Positions 15,920-24,989 of a stretch of DNA of 64,000 nucleotides are shown one piece after another. The notes under the pieces are model-generated. The model saw only the letters and a list, made by a program, of their open reading frames with translations. It was not told the origin of the DNA and made no database searches. This DNA comes from Candidatus Hodarchaeota archaeon (GTDB taxonomy: Archaea > Asgardarchaeota > Heimdallarchaeia > Hodarchaeales > Hodarchaeaceae): contig JAEOSR010000032.1 of assembly GCA_016840285.1 (NCBI GenBank), positions 1 through 64,000 on the forward strand, read 5' to 3'. Position 1 is the stretch's first letter. Every line of letters begins with the position of its first letter. The position numbers and the translations under genes were made by a program.

Positions 15920-16378
15920 ATGGCAAGGATGCACGCAAGACGAAAAGGGAAAAGCGGATCTACCAGACCAATATGGAGGAAGACACCAGATTGGGTTCCC
16001 TATTCATCTGAAGAAATTGAAAACCTAGTTATAGAAAAAGCTAAAGAGGGCTTGGGTTCCGCTCAGATAGGGTTGATCCTCAGAGATACTTATGCTATCC
16101 CAAGTGTCAAGAAGATCACTGGAAATTCAATAACAAAAATCATGAATGAAAATGATCTGGGGCCAAAAATGCCAGAGGACTTTCTAAATCTTGTCCGTCG
16201 TGCGTGGAACCTACGTAAACACCTTGATAGTGGTAATAAGAAAGATAAACACTCAAGACGCGGACTTCAACTTATAGAGTCTAAAATAAGACGACTAGTT
16301 AAATATTATCGGAAAAAAGGTATTTTTGAACATGACTTTAAGTATGAGCCCTCAAACGCAACACTTTATTTGCGATAG
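15920..16378 (+). CDS. rpsO: 30S ribosomal protein S15 (uS15)
   Basis: A 152-residue archaeal-type S15 with the N-terminal extension ([17 protein letters not shown]). The core is [21 protein letters not shown] followed by the [27 protein letters not shown] block. It starts the conserved archaeal cluster S15-(coiled coil)-RecJ-Pcc1-S3Ae. The ATG is preceded by GGTGT about 11 bases upstream. Confidence 0.96.
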   Translation: MARMHARRKGKSGSTRPIWRKTPDWVPYSSEEIENLVIEKAKEGLGSAQIGLILRDTYAIPSVKKITGNSITKIMNENDLGPKMPEDFLNLVRRAWNLRKHLDSGNKKDKHSRRGLQLIESKIRRLVKYYRKKGIFEHDFKYEPSNATLYLR

Positions 16379-16494
16379 TTTTAATTTCTGACTTCAGAAA
16401 TGAAATAGATTAATCAATGAACGAGAAATACGGAAATAGACATTAAAGAGCAGCATACTACAAATACTCTTATAAATAGATTGAAGGTACTCCC

Positions 16495-17400
16495 TTGTCA
16501 GAACTGAATATTGAATCACAACTTCTTAAAATCTCGAATATGGAGGCTTTAGCTCGGGATATAAAACAACAAAGGGAAGGGTTCAATCGAAAAGTCACCT
16601 CAATAGCTAACAAGCGGAATCTATTGAACGAGCAGGTAAAGGAGCTAATATCAACCGCAAAAGAAGAACGTGAAAAACGTGACAATTGTAATGAAACGAT
16701 TTCAAAAATTAAAGAAAAAAAATTACAATTAATAAAAGAAGTTGAAGGATTTGATGAACAGGCCAAAAGATTAGATCAACAATTAAATTGTATCCAGGAG
16801 AAAAAAGTCCAGCCCAAACGACGATCGGAATTTTCCGCCAAAAAAATTCGTCGCAACATTCAAGAGTTAGAATGGAAAATCCAGACAACCTCAAATCTCT
16901 CAATTGCAGAAGAAAGAGATATTGTTGAAAAAATTGCCAGACTCGAACAAAAATTTCGTGAAGTTCATGAATCAGATGTAGTTACTCGTGATCTTAAGAC
17001 AATACTAAGTCGGATTAATGTGTTGAAAACTCGTTTCAGAGGATTAGAAAATGAACTCCGATCTCAAGCACGTGAAAGCCGATTTCACCACAAAACAATG
17101 ATTCAAGCATTTAAAAATGCTGATATTTTGCGTAAACAAGCAGATGAGCTACATGCGCAATTTCTAGAATCAAAAGAACAGGCAAATGCAATCCACAATG
17201 AGTACCTGAGTTACATTCGGGAGATAAGTCATCTTCGTCAAGAAATCAACAAAAACAAGCAAAAATTTCGTGCTCAACAAGACGCACAGCGTCGTGAAAA
17301 GATTGAGGAAAAAACCGAAGATGCAAGGAAAAAATTCGAAGAAGGTCGAAAATTATCCTTTGAGGAGTTTCGAACATTAATTGACAAAGGACTAATATAA
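16495..17400 (+). CDS. Archaeal coiled-coil protein (COG1340-like)
   Basis: A 301-residue, highly charged protein, helical and coiled-coil over nearly its whole length, with only a short non-coil C-terminus (LSFEEFRTLIDKGLI). Start is TTG. Proteins of this type, often ending in a Phe/Glu-rich tail, occur throughout archaea and were grouped as COG1340. The position between S15 and RecJ suggests a link with translation or replication, but no activity is known. Confidence 0.75.
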   Translation: MSELNIESQLLKISNMEALARDIKQQREGFNRKVTSIANKRNLLNEQVKELISTAKEEREKRDNCNETISKIKEKKLQLIKEVEGFDEQAKRLDQQLNCIQEKKVQPKRRSEFSAKKIRRNIQELEWKIQTTSNLSIAEERDIVEKIARLEQKFREVHESDVVTRDLKTILSRINVLKTRFRGLENELRSQARESRFHHKTMIQAFKNADILRKQADELHAQFLESKEQANAIHNEYLSYIREISHLRQEINKNKQKFRAQQDAQRREKIEEKTEDARKKFEEGRKLSFEEFRTLIDKGLI

Positions 17401-17479
17401 AAAATCGACGTTCTATTATTTTAAATAGTATATAAGGTATCTATACTAAAGCAATTAAAGGATTAAGAGCTTTAAAAGA

Positions 17480-18892
17480 TTGATTAATACCACGGAGACT
17501 ATTGTCTTGACATCCGAGGCCTCATTTTTCGAGGCATGTCAAAAAGTTGCTGAAGATATACAAAGGATCAAGAGTAACTACCCAATCTATATTTTTTCCC
17601 ATCTTGATGCAGATGGACTGACAGCAGGTTCAATACTGGCAACAACACTCTCTCGCGCAGGTTTAAACTTTCAAATTCGCATTCTTGATCGTCTAGAGTA
17701 TGAAACTTTGAATATCCTCAAGGATACCTTATCTCGGGGAAGTACAGTCATTTTTTCAGATATAGGAACAGGGGTTGTTGAAGCATTTCAACAATGGAAC
17801 CAATCTCAAGAAATTTTCATCATTGATCATCATTTCCCTAATTCCGAGATTGAATTTACAGGAAATATTCACCATCTCAATCCTCATTTTTATTCTATTG
17901 ATGGAACTACTGAATTAAGTGGCGCAGGAGTGGCTTATTTTGTCTCAATCCATATGAATCAACAGAATAAGAATTTAGCTCCATTAGCCATTATCGGAGC
18001 TCTTGGAGACCGTCAGGATCAGGGGGAACAGTCATCCGTGTGTGGACTCAATGAACTAATTGTAGAAGATGCAAAAAAGTTAAAAATGGTTTCTGACGCT
18101 GTTTCTGTTTGGTTCTTCGATAGAACTCGTTCTATTATCTCAATATTGAGGCATACTGATTTCTTATCGTTTGAAAATGAACTTGAGATTATAGCTTTTC
18201 TTGAAGGAGTTGATGTATCGTATAAAAAGGGGGACATCTTAAGATCGTTTTATGATTTAAGTGAAGAGGAATGTCGTCGTTTAGCTTCGGAATTAATTGT
18301 GCAATATGGTGTTGATCCTAATGAGATTTATAAAAAGGATTACCAACTTAACCAAGAAAAAGTCAATTTTTTAAGAGATGCGAGAGTTTTTGCCTCAAAT
18401 TTAAATGCCTGTGGGAGAATGCAACAGCCAGATGTTGGGATTTCACTATGTTTAGGAGACCGTCAGACAGCTTTACGGGATCTAAAATTGATAAAAAAGG
18501 AGTATTCAAAACGAATTGCGGAAAATATGAGGTGGGCAAGCGAAAATTTGCAAGAATTAGACGCAATTCATCTCTTAGATGGACGAGAATCAATAAATGA
18601 GAGAATGATTGGAACCATTATTTCATTGCTTAGTTCTAGGAAAAACTTAAATCCCAAACCATTATTGGGATATACACAAACCACATCAGGAAAAATCAAA
18701 ATAAGCATGAGGTTGTCTCGTTTTCAAGATATACAAATTAATCTTGGTCACTTATTAAATCAAGTTATTCAGGATGTTGAACCGAAATCAGAAGTCGGAG
18801 GACATGCTGTTGCTGCAGGAGCTATAATTTCTGAAAGTTTTTTGGCTGATTTTATAGCCCGAGTAAACCAATTAGTTTCGGAAGGTATGTGA
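17480..18892 (+). CDS. recJ: RecJ-like DHH-family single-strand exonuclease (aRecJ/GAN type)
   Basis: DHH phosphoesterase of 470 aa. Metal-binding motifs are HLDADGLTAGS (about 40-50), FSDIGTG (about 92-98), the name-giving DHH within FIIDHHFPN, and GALGDRQDQ. The C-terminal DHHA1-type domain ends with a GGHAVAAGA motif, which binds substrate. Archaeal RecJ homologues associate with the GINS/MCM replisome or act in RNA/DNA trimming. TTG start at 17480. The Pcc1 gene begins three bases after its stop. Confidence 0.92.
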   Translation: MINTTETIVLTSEASFFEACQKVAEDIQRIKSNYPIYIFSHLDADGLTAGSILATTLSRAGLNFQIRILDRLEYETLNILKDTLSRGSTVIFSDIGTGVVEAFQQWNQSQEIFIIDHHFPNSEIEFTGNIHHLNPHFYSIDGTTELSGAGVAYFVSIHMNQQNKNLAPLAIIGALGDRQDQGEQSSVCGLNELIVEDAKKLKMVSDAVSVWFFDRTRSIISILRHTDFLSFENELEIIAFLEGVDVSYKKGDILRSFYDLSEEECRRLASELIVQYGVDPNEIYKKDYQLNQEKVNFLRDARVFASNLNACGRMQQPDVGISLCLGDRQTALRDLKLIKKEYSKRIAENMRWASENLQELDAIHLLDGRESINERMIGTIISLLSSRKNLNPKPLLGYTQTTSGKIKISMRLSRFQDIQINLGHLLNQVIQDVEPKSEVGGHAVAAGAIISESFLADFIARVNQLVSEGM

Positions 18893-18895
18893 AAG

Positions 18896-19153
18896 GTGCC
18901 CATTAATGATATAAAAGTTGTATTAGAAATTGAAACTGAATCCAACGAGATAGCTAAAATTATTCATGCAGCTATAGATCCAGATAATCTCACGGAACCA
19001 CCAATGACATTTCATTCGGGGCATGCTTCTAACAGTCTAACCTACAGAATAAATAATGTAATAACTGTTGAAACCATGTTAGCTACATTGATGGATTTAT
19101 TATCTGTGTTCCAGGCAACAGAAAACGCTCTTATTCCTCTTCTGCAGAGATGA
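18896..19153 (+). CDS. pcc1: KEOPS complex subunit Pcc1
   Basis: An 85-residue protein with GTG start. It has the Pcc1 fold pattern: a beta-strand (IKVVLEIET), SNEIAKIIHAAIDPDN, then LTYRINN and the helix VETMLATLMDLLSVFQATENAL. Pcc1 dimerises the Kae1-Bud32-Cgi121 complex that makes t6A37 in ANN-decoding tRNAs, such as the Ile, Met, Asn and Ser tRNAs encoded here. Immediately downstream of recJ, a common archaeal arrangement. Confidence 0.9.
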   Translation: MPINDIKVVLEIETESNEIAKIIHAAIDPDNLTEPPMTFHSGHASNSLTYRINNVITVETMLATLMDLLSVFQATENALIPLLQR

Positions 19154-19197
19154 GATAAAAATAAAGAAATTAATTTTTCAACTGATCCTAAATCTAC

Positions 19198-19803
19198 TCA
19201 GCTCGTAATCGCTTTCAAAATTTTTGTTTTTTGAATTTCTACTACTTTTAATGGATAAATCGATTTACATTGAAAATAAACAAGTGAAGATAATTTTCCT
19301 CCCGTTGCCTCTCGAATGAAATCTTCGCTATTAAGTTCGCCTGCTCGTTCTGCAACAACACCAAGCATTTTTCGCCTAATAGCATCCTTTTTACTTGTTT
19401 TTGAGCGATTAGTTGTGAAACCTGTGACTGTTATTCTGAAAGGAACTCCATCCTTTGTCTTTATTGTGCTTACACTATCAATACGGGTTCGTCGCCGTCT
19501 AACGAGAAATCTCAGGTAATCTCTCGCGAAAGAATGCCCTTTAAACCGAGTATGTGCTTTGTTACCAGTAACTTCAGTAATTTGAAATTTTAATTTTACA
19601 TGCATCTTTGAATAGTCATTGTTAATATCTGATAATGAAACTTCAATAACACGGCCAATTATTTTCTCAGGATCATCAGCTATAGTTTCCCCTATGATCT
19701 TTTCATCACCCTCTAGAAAGCCAGGTGGAGTATAGATTTGGTATAATTGTTTCGCAGACCACTTATCTACCATTCTACGAGATGACCGTGACCGATGACT
19801 CAA
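19198..19803 (-). CDS. rps3ae: 30S ribosomal protein S3Ae (eS1)
   Basis: Archaeal/eukaryotic small-subunit platform protein, 201 aa. Diagnostic blocks are DKWSAKQLYQIYTPPGF, the VSLSDINNDYSK stretch, RFKGHSFARDYLRFLVRRRRTRID and IRRKMLGVVAERAGEL. It converges with pcc1 (44-base spacer), which keeps the archaeal neighbourhood of S15-RecJ-Pcc1 but in opposite orientation. Confidence 0.96.
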   Translation of the reverse strand: MSHRSRSSRRMVDKWSAKQLYQIYTPPGFLEGDEKIIGETIADDPEKIIGRVIEVSLSDINNDYSKMHVKLKFQITEVTGNKAHTRFKGHSFARDYLRFLVRRRRTRIDSVSTIKTKDGVPFRITVTGFTTNRSKTSKKDAIRRKMLGVVAERAGELNSEDFIREATGGKLSSLVYFQCKSIYPLKVVEIQKTKILKAITS

Positions 19804-19889
19804 TCAGCATTAACTCCTTTCTTTTTACAGTCAGAAATATACAATAAGCCGAGATTAAGAGTAGTCTTTAAGAGTTCTGTTGTTAAATC

Positions 19890-20024
19890 TTATATTTCTA
19901 TTTCCTCTTCAGATTCTTCTTCTTCCTCGTTATAAAACAGTAAATATGCTAATATCAAAAGAAGAGCTAAAATTACTAATGCGCTAGCAAGGAACCTTGC
20001 ATAATACCAATTAATAAGTGCCAA
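19890..20024 (-). CDS. Candidate 44-residue single-TM protein with acidic tail
   Basis: The frame from TTG (20024-20022) to TAA (19892-19890) encodes a short N-terminus (LALINWYYARF), one hydrophobic helix of about 20 residues (LASALVILALLLILAYLLFY) and a Glu-rich tail. GGAG lies about nine bases before the TTG, and an in-frame TGA just upstream excludes a longer start. It sits between S3Ae and HerA on the same strand. Its size recalls accessory subunits of translocons or oligosaccharyltransferase, but no family can be named. Confidence 0.45.
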   Translation of the reverse strand: MALINWYYARFLASALVILALLLILAYLLFYNEEEEESEEEIEI

Positions 20025-20156
20025 AAATCAATCTCCACTGTTTATCGCATGGAATATTTTCGTATAATGCTTTTTATAATGCTTTTTTATATGCTAATGA
20101 TAAATTGTTAAAGTTATTAAATATGACTGGTAGCATATCTTTTTAGTAATTCTAAA

Positions 20157-21641
20157 TCATTTAATATCATGTTTGACACGCCAACCTTTTTCATATTTAT
20201 CTGCCATTATTTCCAAGTTTGGCGATGTCTCTTCGTTGTAAAATCTCCGTGTTCGAATTCGAAAAAAAGTAGGGTAATTAATACCTTCTCCTACTAAGAG
20301 AGCTTCTCCAATTTCCAAATCAGGAATCATTTTTAGAGTTGAACGATCAATACCTTCAGAAATCCTTCCAATGAAATCTTGGTCATAAGGGTTCCTTATA
20401 CGAAGAATCAAATTAGTATTACATTGAGAAATCGCTGTTACTGATAGATTTACAGGGCGTTGTGATATTAAACATAAAGAAGCATAAAATTTTCTTCCCT
20501 CGCGTGCGATGGTTTCGATGATTCGTTTTGAAATGGAACGAGAAGATTGAGGACAGAATTGATGGGCTTCTTCAATCACAAACAGAGACGGGGGAATATT
20601 ACCACGCATACGTAAGTAGTAAAGACATTTCAGAAAATGTAATACCACTATACTTCGATTTCGTTGATTTTGAATATCAGATAAATCTAAAATAGTAATC
20701 TTACCAGGATGAAAGAGTTCTGAAAGATTCGGACTAGATTCCGTAGAAAACAGATATGTGCGTTGTAATGAGTATAACCATCCTATTAAAGCTTCCTTTG
20801 TTCGTGTATTGATTGTTTCTGAAGATTCAATTTTTCGAATGATGTCTTGAAGGGCATAAAGACCTCTATTGTCTTTTCGCATCTCAGAAATGATGTTATC
20901 TAAGACTCTAGTTTGCACAACAGAGATCTCAGGGATGAATTCTGAGATTTCCCATGCTGATAATTCTGGAACTCCAATCGATATGAAGGAACCTTTCACA
21001 ACTTCGATTTGCGTGTCTCCTGCTATAGTAGGTACAATACTGGAATACTCCCCATGAGGATCAATCACAAGAACAGCTAACTTGCCATGCTTATATATTT
21101 CCTCTAACAAAATAGAGGTTGCATAAGATTTTCCAGCACCAGAAATAGCTAGTATAGCAAGATGCTTGCGTAGTAATCTGGAAAGATTGATTCGAATTTT
21201 CACATTGTTAGAAGGAAGATCTCCCCAATGTATTCCATTCTTATCAAGACCCAAAAATTTTGACACGACTGAAGATGAAGCAATATATACCTTTGAACCA
21301 GGAGAAACGGGATACTTCAACCGATTTATCCTCCCAGTTTCAAGATTTATTTCTCCGAGAGGCTTTACACCTGCTAATGTGCTTTCCCATTCTTCTATTG
21401 GAAAAATCGCTTCATAATTTCGTGAAGCAATCTCATGAATACTAGAATCTAATGTTTCATAATAAGCATTATATTTCCTTATTCCCGTAATAATACCTAG
21501 AACAATTTGTGTTTTATTCTTATTGATAGTCACAAACTGCCCTCTCTCAATTTGAAATTGATCATTTTTATCAAGAATCAATTCAATATTCTCTAAACTT
21601 GGTGAGTCTGATGTAGCAACTATTGTTCCAATTGCAGCCAT
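20157..21641 (-). CDS. herA: HerA DNA translocase/helicase
   Basis: Hexameric ATPase that works with NurA (and Mre11-Rad50) in DNA end resection. The N-terminal HAS barrel domain covers about 1-130. The RecA-type core begins with Walker A ISGAGKSY (166-173). The sensor DPHGEYSS follows, then Walker B LFVIEEAHQF and the arginine-finger region, as in the HerA/FtsK clade. Length (494 aa) is normal. It is directly downstream of nurA (21-base gap). Mre11 and Rad50 are not in the window. Confidence 0.93.
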   Translation of the reverse strand: MAAIGTIVATSDSPSLENIELILDKNDQFQIERGQFVTINKNKTQIVLGIITGIRKYNAYYETLDSSIHEIASRNYEAIFPIEEWESTLAGVKPLGEINLETGRINRLKYPVSPGSKVYIASSSVVSKFLGLDKNGIHWGDLPSNNVKIRINLSRLLRKHLAILAISGAGKSYATSILLEEIYKHGKLAVLVIDPHGEYSSIVPTIAGDTQIEVVKGSFISIGVPELSAWEISEFIPEISVVQTRVLDNIISEMRKDNRGLYALQDIIRKIESSETINTRTKEALIGWLYSLQRTYLFSTESSPNLSELFHPGKITILDLSDIQNQRNRSIVVLHFLKCLYYLRMRGNIPPSLFVIEEAHQFCPQSSRSISKRIIETIAREGRKFYASLCLISQRPVNLSVTAISQCNTNLILRIRNPYDQDFIGRISEGIDRSTLKMIPDLEIGEALLVGEGINYPTFFRIRTRRFYNEETSPNLEIMADKYEKGWRVKHDIK

Positions 21642-21662
21642 GATTTTTTCACTTCTACTAGT

Positions 21663-22802
21663 TCAAAATTTCCAAGGAGCTCTTTCTCTCCGATATAACC
21701 ATAAATCAGGAGTTGGATGACGAACCCGTATCAACTGGAAGAGAGCTTCAACTTCAGTTTCCTTTATCTTTGCTCGTGCATCCGCTTCAACAATAGGAGC
21801 CGGAATTCCATAATTCTTATTATATTGTGACACAGGTAAAATTGCTCCAGAAATGTCACCAATTTCCTTTATGAGATCAGATTGCTCTCTATGAATTGAT
21901 TGGAATAGTTCAATTCGAAGAGGGATATCGAAGGGAGCAGTCTTGAGATAAAATGCATATAGAGCAAATTCTTGACCAAACTCTTTAGATATGTCAAACG
22001 GACGATAGTATGCCAATGATCTAGTATTGGGCTCTAAAAGGTAGTAAAACAGATCCATATCCCGGCTTCTATTAATTAATCTGCGATAATCTAAAGAAAG
22101 AATTTCAGGTAATTCTTCTGCTATAAAAGGTAAAATATGTCCAAGGAATTTGGTAAACAAATTAAGTCGACTATCTTTAACGATCCACGCTAATTTTGTT
22201 CCATGTTTCTTTGCAGAAAAAATTAATCTTGAAAGAATAGATAAATAGGTCTGATAATAATTTAGAATTCTTTGGTTCTTAGTAAGTGGTTTTCTCATAA
22301 CGGGACTTCCGTCTAGGAGTAAAAGATCTGACTTTTTATCACTCTGCTCAAGAACTTGGAAAGTAATCTGTAATTCAGTGATAGCACGACGTATAGAACC
22401 CATATTCTCAAAATCTAATGAAGACAGACCCACATCAGATATAGCAATCTCTAAGGGAGGGGTTTTAGAAGGATAATAAGTTGTTTTTTGAATTCCTTCA
22501 GGTGTGTAAGTCAAAAACGCAGCGATGGCACGAAAAACGAAGAAATCAAAACCAATGAATAAACGTGAGGCATATCCACCATCAATTCCTCCAATTGTCA
22601 ACCCTGAAATATCTTGAGGGGATATTTTTGTAAACATTTGATTATCATAAGTCATAGAGCGTAAATGTGGTGGTAAACCTGATAAATTAGGGTTTAATGA
22701 ACGTAAGATTTCACAGAATTTAATTTTTTGTGCGTTTAACTTTATTATATCTTTTAAATAGTCGTTAATCTCATTAAATGCATTTTCAATAATGGTACGA
22801 AT
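21663..22802 (-). CDS. nurA: NurA 5'-3' nuclease, N-terminal start uncertain
   Basis: Partner nuclease of HerA. It has an RNase H-like fold with catalytic acids in GGIDGGYASR (about 22-31 counted from the ATG at 22655), LLLLDGSP and the C-terminal VEADARAK. The first standard start is the ATG at 22655, giving 330 aa. The same frame runs open for about 50 more codons upstream with protein-like content (ENAFNEINDYLKDIIKL). Only an ATT at 22802 follows an AGGAGA motif; no ATG, GTG or TTG is available. I extend the feature to that ATT, which is an inference. Confidence 0.8.
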   Translation of the reverse strand: MRTIIENAFNEINDYLKDIIKLNAQKIKFCEILRSLNPNLSGLPPHLRSMTYDNQMFTKISPQDISGLTIGGIDGGYASRLFIGFDFFVFRAIAAFLTYTPEGIQKTTYYPSKTPPLEIAISDVGLSSLDFENMGSIRRAITELQITFQVLEQSDKKSDLLLLDGSPVMRKPLTKNQRILNYYQTYLSILSRLIFSAKKHGTKLAWIVKDSRLNLFTKFLGHILPFIAEELPEILSLDYRRLINRSRDMDLFYYLLEPNTRSLAYYRPFDISKEFGQEFALYAFYLKTAPFDIPLRIELFQSIHREQSDLIKEIGDISGAILPVSQYNKNYGIPAPIVEADARAKIKETEVEALFQLIRVRHPTPDLWLYRRERAPWKF

Positions 22803-23386
22803 AAATAATACTCTCCTAGGCTAGCTTAACGTACTCTGAAAGTGATTTGAATTTTTTATGAAGAAGGATAGGTTTCCGCTAATGTTGGAAACTTACCATC
22901 TCACGAATTCAGAGATTCAAATATAATATCTAGGGCCATTAAATAAGGTGCTAAATTTTGACATATCCAGATTGGAAGAACTACCTAGAAGATCGCCTTT
23001 CTCAAGTCATCTTTTCTTGTAAGGTATTTACTTCTAAGCTTGATGTTTCTATCAGGGCTTTTCATAACTTATCGGATATTAAAAAGGTTGGTATCTAGTG
23101 TATTTCAGTCAATATCCCGAATGTATTGGCAGTTCTTCCAACAGTAACTCTTCAATTGTTAGAAAGACTGATAGCTACAAGCTATTGATATCAATCAGTG
23201 GTAATTGACTTAAATAGAGTCTCAACAGTCGCTTCTTCGGGGTTCTGGTCGATCTTTATTGACAGACTACCCGTCAAATGATGTGAATAGAAAACAAAGA
23301 ATCGTAAAAACTTTGGAACCCATTGAAGATTGTCATATTGAAGCTATATTATGATATCCCACGTTTGAAAGAAGGACGAAAGAAAA
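22803..23386. other. Intergenic region upstream of the L32e operon
   Basis: These 584 bases hold the promoters for nurA-herA (left) and the ribosomal-protein operon (right). One 46-residue frame (22958-23098, listed separately) is the only coding candidate seen. No tRNA, repeat or terminator-like hairpin is obvious. Confidence 0.5.
22958..23098 (+). CDS. Doubtful 46-residue ORF
   Basis: TTG start with AAGGTG about seven bases upstream, ending in TAG. The product (LTYPDWKNYLEDRLSQVIF...) is mixed polar/hydrophobic without a recognised motif. It may be a small gene, a remnant or chance. Confidence 0.2.
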   Translation: MTYPDWKNYLEDRLSQVIFSCKVFTSKLDVSIRAFHNLSDIKKVGI

Positions 23387-23911
23387 ATGGCTGAAAGTTC
23401 GGGAGATAAAACCCAATCGGAAATTTTACGTCTAAGAAAAATCCGTGAAAATTTGAAACATAAACGTCCTCATTTTCATCGAATTGAATCTTGGCGTTAT
23501 AAGCGAGTAAAGGAAAGATGGCGAAAAGCGCGTGGGATTGATTCTAAAACACGAGAGAAAAAAGGTGGATGGCCTGTCTCCCCAAAAATCGGTTTTCGTG
23601 GTCCCAAAAGGATTCGCTATCAGTCATCATCAGGAAAAGAAGAAGTATTAATTTTTTCGCCTGTAGATCTGTCATTAATTGATTCTAATCTCCAAGTTGG
23701 ACGTATTGCAGCTAATATAGGTAGAAAGAAAAGAGAACAGATCATAATGGAAGCAGAATTGCTTAATATTCATATATTAAATCCAATCTCCGCAAAAATA
23801 GATTTAGGGGATCTCGAAGAAGAATTAGAGCTTGACGAGGAGCTTTTAGAAGAGATAGACATTGAGGATCTAGATATATCAGAGGATGAAGAATCTGGTG
23901 AAGAAGAATGA
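23387..23911 (+). CDS. rpl32e: 50S ribosomal protein L32e (eL32) with acidic C-terminal extension
   Basis: Archaeal/eukaryotic large-subunit protein. The core is recognised by RPHFHRIESWRYKRVKERWRKARGID and the VSPKIGFRGPKRIR block, followed by IAANIGRKKREQIIMEAE. Beyond the core, about 35 residues are almost entirely Asp/Glu and Leu/Ile (for example DLEEELELDEELLEEIDI), an extension not usual in archaeal L32e. Its stop overlaps the L19e start (ATGA). First gene of a six-gene block L32e-L19e-L18-S5-L30-L15. Confidence 0.95.
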   Translation: MAESSGDKTQSEILRLRKIRENLKHKRPHFHRIESWRYKRVKERWRKARGIDSKTREKKGGWPVSPKIGFRGPKRIRYQSSSGKEEVLIFSPVDLSLIDSNLQVGRIAANIGRKKREQIIMEAELLNIHILNPISAKIDLGDLEEELELDEELLEEIDIEDLDISEDEESGEEE

Positions 23912-24375
23912 ATCTAACACCCCAGAAAAAGATTGCAGCTAAGATCTTAGGTGTTGGTGTCAAACGTGTTTGGATTGACCCCAATATTGAAGAGGATCTC
24001 TCTTTGGCGTTAACACGGGATGATGTTAGGAAGTTAATCTCTGACAGAGTTATTCGAAAGAAAAGTATTAAGGGGGTTTCAAAGGGACGTACTCGAATAA
24101 TACGGGTTCAGAAAAGCAGAGGACAGCGAAGAGGTTTTGGGAAACGTAAAGGACGGATTGGAGCACGTCAACCTAGCAAAAGAATTTGGATCAATAAAGT
24201 AAGAAGTCAAAGAAGATATCTCCTGGGTTTACGTGACAACCAACTTATTACTCCAGCACAATACAGAAAACTCTATGTTAAAGTGAAAGGGAATTATTAT
24301 CGAAGTGTAGCTCATCTTCGAAACACAGTCGAAGATTTGGGTATAATTAAAAAACCTAAAAAGAAGAGGAGATAA
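23908..24375 (+). CDS. rpl19e: 50S ribosomal protein L19e (eL19)
   Basis: A 155-residue basic protein. Diagnostic segments are QKKIAAKILGVGVKRVWIDP, SLALTRDDVRKLISD and the KGRIGARQPSKRIWINKVRSQRRYL stretch. eL19 contributes to an inter-subunit bridge. It overlaps L32e by four bases and is followed by L18 five bases later. Confidence 0.96.
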   Translation: MNLTPQKKIAAKILGVGVKRVWIDPNIEEDLSLALTRDDVRKLISDRVIRKKSIKGVSKGRTRIIRVQKSRGQRRGFGKRKGRIGARQPSKRIWINKVRSQRRYLLGLRDNQLITPAQYRKLYVKVKGNYYRSVAHLRNTVEDLGIIKKPKKKRR

Positions 24376-24380
24376 TTTTA

Positions 24381-24971
24381 ATGGCTAGAAGTGCCCGTTC
24401 CCGTATTCCTTTCAGACGAAGAAGAGAAGGGAAAACGAATTATCATCTAAGAAGAAGATTAGTTAAAGGCAATCGAAATCGAGCTGTCGTACGTGTAACT
24501 AACAATCATTGTCTTGTGCAATTTGTAAGAGCTCGGATTACTGGAGACTTAACTCTTTCTGCGTCTCATTCACGTGAATTGAAGAATTTTAATTGGAGTA
24601 GCACAACTTCCAACCTCCCTAGCGCATACTTAGTGGGATTTTTAGCAGGATTAAAAGCCAAAAATATAGGAGTAGCTGACGCAATTCTAGATATAGGACA
24701 TAATCCTCCAATTTATGGGTCTCGAATCTTTGCCGCTCTAAAAGGGATAATCGACTCGGGAGTAGATGTTCCACATTCCGATAAGATTTTTCCTACTGAA
24801 AATCGGCTAAATGGAACTCATATTGCAGATTTTGCAAAATTACTTAAAGAAACTGATGAGGAGTCATTCGATAAGCAGTTTTCAGGCTACATTGCACAAA
24901 AAATAGATCCTTTGAAGATTCCGCGCATTTTTGAGAAAACAAAGCAGGAGATTCAAGATAAATATAGTTGA
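24381..24971 (+). CDS. rplR: 50S ribosomal protein L18 (uL18)
   Basis: 5S rRNA-binding protein of archaeal/eukaryotic L5 type, 196 aa. Blocks seen are PFRRRREGKTNYHLRRRLVKGN, VRVTNNHCLVQFV, the GLKAKNIGVADAILDIG stretch and KGIIDSGVDVPHS. It sits in the expected place between L19e and S5. Confidence 0.96.
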   Translation: MARSARSRIPFRRRREGKTNYHLRRRLVKGNRNRAVVRVTNNHCLVQFVRARITGDLTLSASHSRELKNFNWSSTTSNLPSAYLVGFLAGLKAKNIGVADAILDIGHNPPIYGSRIFAALKGIIDSGVDVPHSDKIFPTENRLNGTHIADFAKLLKETDEESFDKQFSGYIAQKIDPLKIPRIFEKTKQEIQDKYS

Positions 24972-24989
24972 TATATAACAATCATCTGG

